Assembly: GCA_026692885.1 (NCBI GenBank)
Contig: JAPLNJ010000653.1
Location: 1 to 15,028 of the forward strand
DNA length: 15,028 nucleotides
Reading direction: 5' to 3'
From: Planctomycetota bacterium
Lineage (GTDB): Bacteria > Planctomycetota > Planctomycetia > Pirellulales > Pirellulaceae
Part shown: in pieces, positions 12,910 to 15,028 of the stretch
How the letters are laid out: every line of letters begins with the position of its first letter
Position numbering within the stretch: position 1 is the first letter of the stretch
The notes under the pieces: generated by a model
Databases searched by the model: none
Seen by the model: only the letters and a program-made list of their open reading frames with translations
What the model was told of the DNA's origin: nothing
Made by a program: the position numbers and the translations under genes

Positions 12910-12928
12910 TTACGGATCAGCTGCCGGC
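12910..12928 (-). repeat. Half-copy of the intercistronic hairpin arm
   Basis: TTACGGATCAGCTGCCGGC differs in two adjacent bases from 12552-12570. Only one arm is present, so it does not fold the same way. It lies in the leader of the 93-residue gene. It looks like a decayed or partial copy of the element seen at 12536-12570. Confidence 0.5.
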
Positions 12929-12957
12929 ACCAAGGTGTTGAGATGTTGAGTAACGAT

Positions 12958-12984
12958 CGAATCAGGCGAATCAGCCGAATCAGA
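12958..12984. repeat. Tandem 9-base repeat, three units
   Basis: Three units of CGAATCAG followed by G, C or A lie head to tail, with a fourth degenerate unit (CTGATCAGT). The array lies directly after the stop of the 182-residue gene on the minus strand. It could be a slippage array or an iteron-like site, but it is very short. Confidence 0.6.
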
Positions 12985-12988
12985 CTGA

Positions 12989-13537
12989 TCAGTCGGGCAC
13001 GATCTCGAAGGGCGGAAGCGGCGGGATGGATGGTGGCAGGACCTGTCGCAGTTTCTTTCTGGCAGCTCGTACCGCAGTCATGGCCCGCTTGGCGTCGCCG
13101 GATCGAGCAAGCTGAAGTGCCTTTGTCAGTTCTGCTTCGAGGGCGATCAGCGGCGACGCGGGGACGACCGTTTCGCCCGATTGGTCGGTGGTGAGAACTA
13201 CTTGCCCGGTAACGGGCCGGAACTCAATCTTCATGGGGTCGTACTCGTAGCGGCCATCGGTCCGCCGGGTGAACGGGATGTCGTGCGATTGCAGAAACGA
13301 CTCCAACACGTCGAACTCACCGCAACTGGCTTCGTCGTCGCAGAACCACAGCAGACGTACGCCTTGGTGGTTGGCCTTGGTGGCGGCGGTCAGGTCATCG
13401 GCTCCGGTGGGATCGACACGCGGGCCACCCCACTCCAGCGAAACACCTTCGTCGGCGATTGCGGCGCAGAGACCTGGAACCAAGGACGCGGCGATCTTGC
13501 CGCCGATCCAGATCTCGGCCGGGATGCGATCAGACAT
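12989..13537 (-). CDS. Conserved hypothetical protein, 182 residues
   Basis: It starts at the ATG at 13537 with a strong GGAGGAGG site. The ATG overlaps the stop of the preceding truncated ORF by 8 bases, so translation was coupled. The N-terminal half (IPAEIWIGGKIAASLVPGLC, GVSLEWG, GVRLLWFCDDEASCGEF, YEYDPMKIEFRP) reads as an alpha+beta domain. Residues 130-165 form an Ala/Arg-rich helix, and the end is Pro-rich (PPSIPPLPPFEIV). I recall similar planctomycete proteins but know no function. Cys66 and Cys72 are close in WFCDDEASCGE. It is the first intact gene of the minus-strand array, so a promoter upstream may have been lost (see the junction at 13673). Confidence 0.82.
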   Translation of the reverse strand: MSDRIPAEIWIGGKIAASLVPGLCAAIADEGVSLEWGGPRVDPTGADDLTAATKANHQGVRLLWFCDDEASCGEFDVLESFLQSHDIPFTRRTDGRYEYDPMKIEFRPVTGQVVLTTDQSGETVVPASPLIALEAELTKALQLARSGDAKRAMTAVRAARKKLRQVLPPSIPPLPPFEIVPD

Positions 13538-13673
13538 GGACCTCCTCCTGTGAATAGAACCCGCCATCAGGATTCGGCGGATTGACGGCCTCGTAGGGAT
13601 TGCCAGAGAACAACATTGCGAAGGGGATGAACTGCGCGCCACCTTCCGCCAAACGGTTACCGTCATTGTCGTG
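13530..13673 (-). pseudogene. 5'-truncated small gene (NPYEAVNPPNPDGGFY tail)
   Basis: The last 47 codons read HDNDGNRLAEGGAQFIPF, then AMLFSGNPYEAVNPPNPDGG, then FYSQEEVHV, ending TGA at 13530-13532. This is convincing protein sequence and couples to the 182-residue gene. Upstream of 13673 the frame stays open to 13940, but there it is only the antisense of the VWA-like fragment, with no ribosome site. The gene has probably lost its start. If translated, it must use an internal start not visible here. Confidence 0.6.
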
Positions 13674-13922
13674 GAGTGCGATTGCAGAATCCACGCCGTG
13701 TACGACTACCATCCGTTGAAGACTGTGAGTGGGCGGGGCGGCACTGACTTCCGCCCACCGCTCATGCCGAAGTTTCTCCGAGAACACCGCCCGGATCTGA
13801 TCGTGGTCTTCACGGATGGGCAGGGTCCGACGCCAGCCAAACCGCCTCATGTGCCGCTGATCTGGTGCTTGGTGCCGGAGGGCGAAGTGCCGGTGGACTG
13901 GGGAAGAAAGATACAAATGTAG
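13653..13922 (+). pseudogene. C-terminal fragment of a DUF2201/VWA-like protein
   Basis: From about 13653 the frame reads TVTVIVVECDCRIHAVYDYH, then SGRGGTDFRPPLMPKFLREH, RPDLIVVFTDGQGPTPAKPP and HVPLIWCLVPEGEVPVDWGR, ending in a TAG at 13920. This is the second half of the VWA-like domain of DUF2201 proteins: the CD-x-x-H strand, GRGGTDFRP, DLIVVFTDG-G and P-x-IWC. These usually bind metal and pair with AAA+ ATPases. The zincin-like N-terminal domain and the DxSxS half are absent. What precedes it is the tail of a gene on the other strand. A GTG at 13671 has no clear ribosome site, so it is probably untranslated. Confidence 0.75.
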
Positions 13923-14429
13923 TACCGCCAATCGACCCAAGCGGCCAAGAAAGAGCCGGTTCTGGACCGGAAAACACCCCGCTGGCCGAAAACCGGGCTA
14001 GTTGGGACCGAAACTCGAACGAAAAATCCGGCCTCAAGTCCTGGGTTTCAGTACCAACACGCCGGATTTCCGTCGAAAGTCCCGACATTCCGGTCCAGAG
14101 CTGCATCTTCGCGGGCCGGGGTGTTCGTAATCAGTGGCGTTTGGCCTGGTGCCACTGTCTGACCACCCGCCCTACTACGTTAGCGATGCCGCAGTACCGA
14201 CCATGTTGCCCTGTCCAACCAGGATATTGCTGGTGGATTCGACGTCGGTGATCTGGCCGCGGCCATGTTCGACGGGCACCCGCTTGATGGTGAACTTGCC
14301 GCAACTGCCGCGAACGGGCATTGGCGGCAGTGCGAAAGTATCGCGACGGCGTTGGATTGCCAGCCCGTAGTGGCCACCGATACAATGCCCGGAAATGTTC
14401 AAGAACGGAAGCATCCGGCAGGAGATGTC
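13923..14429. other. Intergenic stretch with nested inverted repeats
   Basis: These 507 bases lie between the VWA fragment and the gene at 14430. TCTGGACCGGAA (13961-13972) and TTCCGGTCCAGA (14088-14099) are perfect 12-base inverted repeats. Nested within them are AAATCCGGC (14024-14032) and GCCGGATTT (14061-14069). The 139-base unit could be a small non-autonomous element or a large RNA hairpin. I saw no clear target-site duplication. A possible minus-strand ORF (14175-14414) is listed separately. Confidence 0.5.
14175..14414 (-). CDS. Possible 79-residue ORF, uncertain
   Basis: The protein would read MLPFLNISGHCIGGHYGLAI, then GSCGKFTIKRVPVEHGRGQI and TDVESTSNILVGQGNMVGT. It looks like a small beta-rich protein, with mostly G/C third positions. 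There is no ribosome site before the ATG, and it starts only 16 bases from the divergent gene at 14430. The frame continues as antisense through that gene. It may be real with a different start, a remnant, or chance. Confidence 0.25.
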   Translation of the reverse strand: MLPFLNISGHCIGGHYGLAIQRRRDTFALPPMPVRGSCGKFTIKRVPVEHGRGQITDVESTSNILVGQGNMVGTAASLT

Positions 14430-15028
14430 ATGGCTTACGCGGTCCATCGCCCACAAGGTTTTCGGGGAAAAGGTGATTCCCATCTTCCCGAATTCGTTCG
14501 GCAACTTCGTGGGCGGCTCGCCGACGTGCAGCGCGACTTCACTTATGCCACCCTGCGTCTGCGTCCCAAATCGCTCGGCGAACTGGCTGGCATCCTGGTC
14601 GACTTCGCGGAAGACCTCCACAACAACGCCGGAATCTGGGCAGCGTACGAACGCTACAACGGTGAATTCTTCGGCACCGCCCTGCCCCTGACGTCGGACC
14701 ACACCAACCCAGGAACAGACTTCCACCCGGATCGTTTCCGTCATCTTCTCTGGGTCTTGTACCCCGTGTTGATCGACGGGCTGGTCCTGTCCCCCACACA
14801 TCAAGACCTCCAGCGGGTCGCTGAAGCCAGCAGCCAGTTCCTGTCCGACGCCTTTTCGGACATCCCCGAGGATTCCGGAGTGGCGGTGTTCCTCGGCACG
14901 CCCGGTGTGCACGGCTGGGATGTGAAGCGGAAGCTGATCTGGCTGGGCACGCACTCGTACATGTTCCGCCTGCCGTTCGCCCGCTATATGGCAGCACAGT
15001 CTTCCGGGCGGACGGACATCGGGCACAT
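14430..15028 (+). CDS. Conserved hypothetical, faintly DUF3843-like, cut by window end
   Basis: The first 199 codons are visible; the frame is still open at the window edge. The ATG at 14430 is chosen for CAGGAG 5 bases upstream; the frame is open further back to 14184 but without a site. Conserved-looking blocks are FRGKGDSHLPEFVRQLR (11-27), LGELAGILVDFAEDLHNNAG (49-68) then IWAAYERYN, FGTALPLT, FRHLLWVLYPVLIDGLVLSP (103-122), and GWDVKRKLIWLGTHSYMFRL (162-181). I recall such proteins in planctomycetes, with a distant likeness to DUF3843 (FED-x-GIW, LPF). Function unknown. It is mostly helical. It points away from the minus-strand array and may belong to a different unit. Confidence 0.8.
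   Translation, partial: MAYAVHRPQGFRGKGDSHLPEFVRQLRGRLADVQRDFTYATLRLRPKSLGELAGILVDFAEDLHNNAGIWAAYERYNGEFFGTALPLTSDHTNPGTDFHPDRFRHLLWVLYPVLIDGLVLSPTHQDLQRVAEASSQFLSDAFSDIPEDSGVAVFLGTPGVHGWDVKRKLIWLGTHSYMFRLPFARYMAAQSSGRTDIGH

Noticed and set aside
12958..12993. A CRISPR-like or iteron array
   Set aside because: There are only three 9-base units with no spacers and no replication gene nearby.
14175..15026. A 283-codon minus-strand ORF
   Set aside because: Most of it is antisense to the well-supported gene at 14430; only its last 79 codons are kept as a low-confidence call.

Overview
The window looks like accessory DNA from a high-GC planctomycete, probably of the Gemmata/Gemmatales type. This rests on high GC with GC-rich third codon positions, on clear Shine-Dalgarno sites before nearly every gene, and on several short uncharacterised protein families that I associate with planctomycete genomes. 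It is recognition from memory, not a search result. I see no ribosomal RNA, complete tRNA, CRISPR array, transposase or integrase.

Layout. (1) 120-3058, minus strand: a ThiF/E1-like protein with a degenerate JAB-like N-terminal region, followed by a protein with two RAMA-like repeats. (2) 3059-3390: a divergent intergenic region. (3) 3391-about 5226, plus strand: a patatin-like phospholipase, a coupled 95-residue membrane protein, and several possible microproteins. (4) 4865-5786: mostly gene-poor, with possible gene remnants. (5) 5787-13537, minus strand: a long co-directional array of about fourteen genes, mostly small and of unknown function. It includes a sliding-clamp (DnaN)-like protein with an extra C-terminal tail, a DUF3150-like helical protein, a zinc-ribbon protein, an ORF broken by an in-frame TAG, and a structured intergenic stretch with a tRNA-like 3' end. 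It ends in a 41-residue membrane protein and a likely terminator. (6) 13530-13922: two 5'-truncated genes joined head to head, one of them the C-terminal end of a DUF2201/VWA-like protein. (7) 13923-14429: a structured intergenic stretch. (8) 14430 to the window end: a plus-strand conserved hypothetical gene cut off by the window edge.

How the genes may work together. Close spacing, ATGA overlaps and shared intercistronic hairpins make the minus-strand array look like one or a few transcription units. The clamp-like protein suggests a DNA-linked role, such as replication or repair of an element. The DUF3150-like and VWA-like genes resemble parts of systems that normally include a MoxR/CobS-type AAA+ ATPase, but none is in this window. 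The ThiF/JAB plus RAMA pair looks like a separate ubiquitin-like-conjugation or sulfur-chemistry operon of unknown purpose. The truncated genes and the nonsense codon suggest that part of the locus is decaying.
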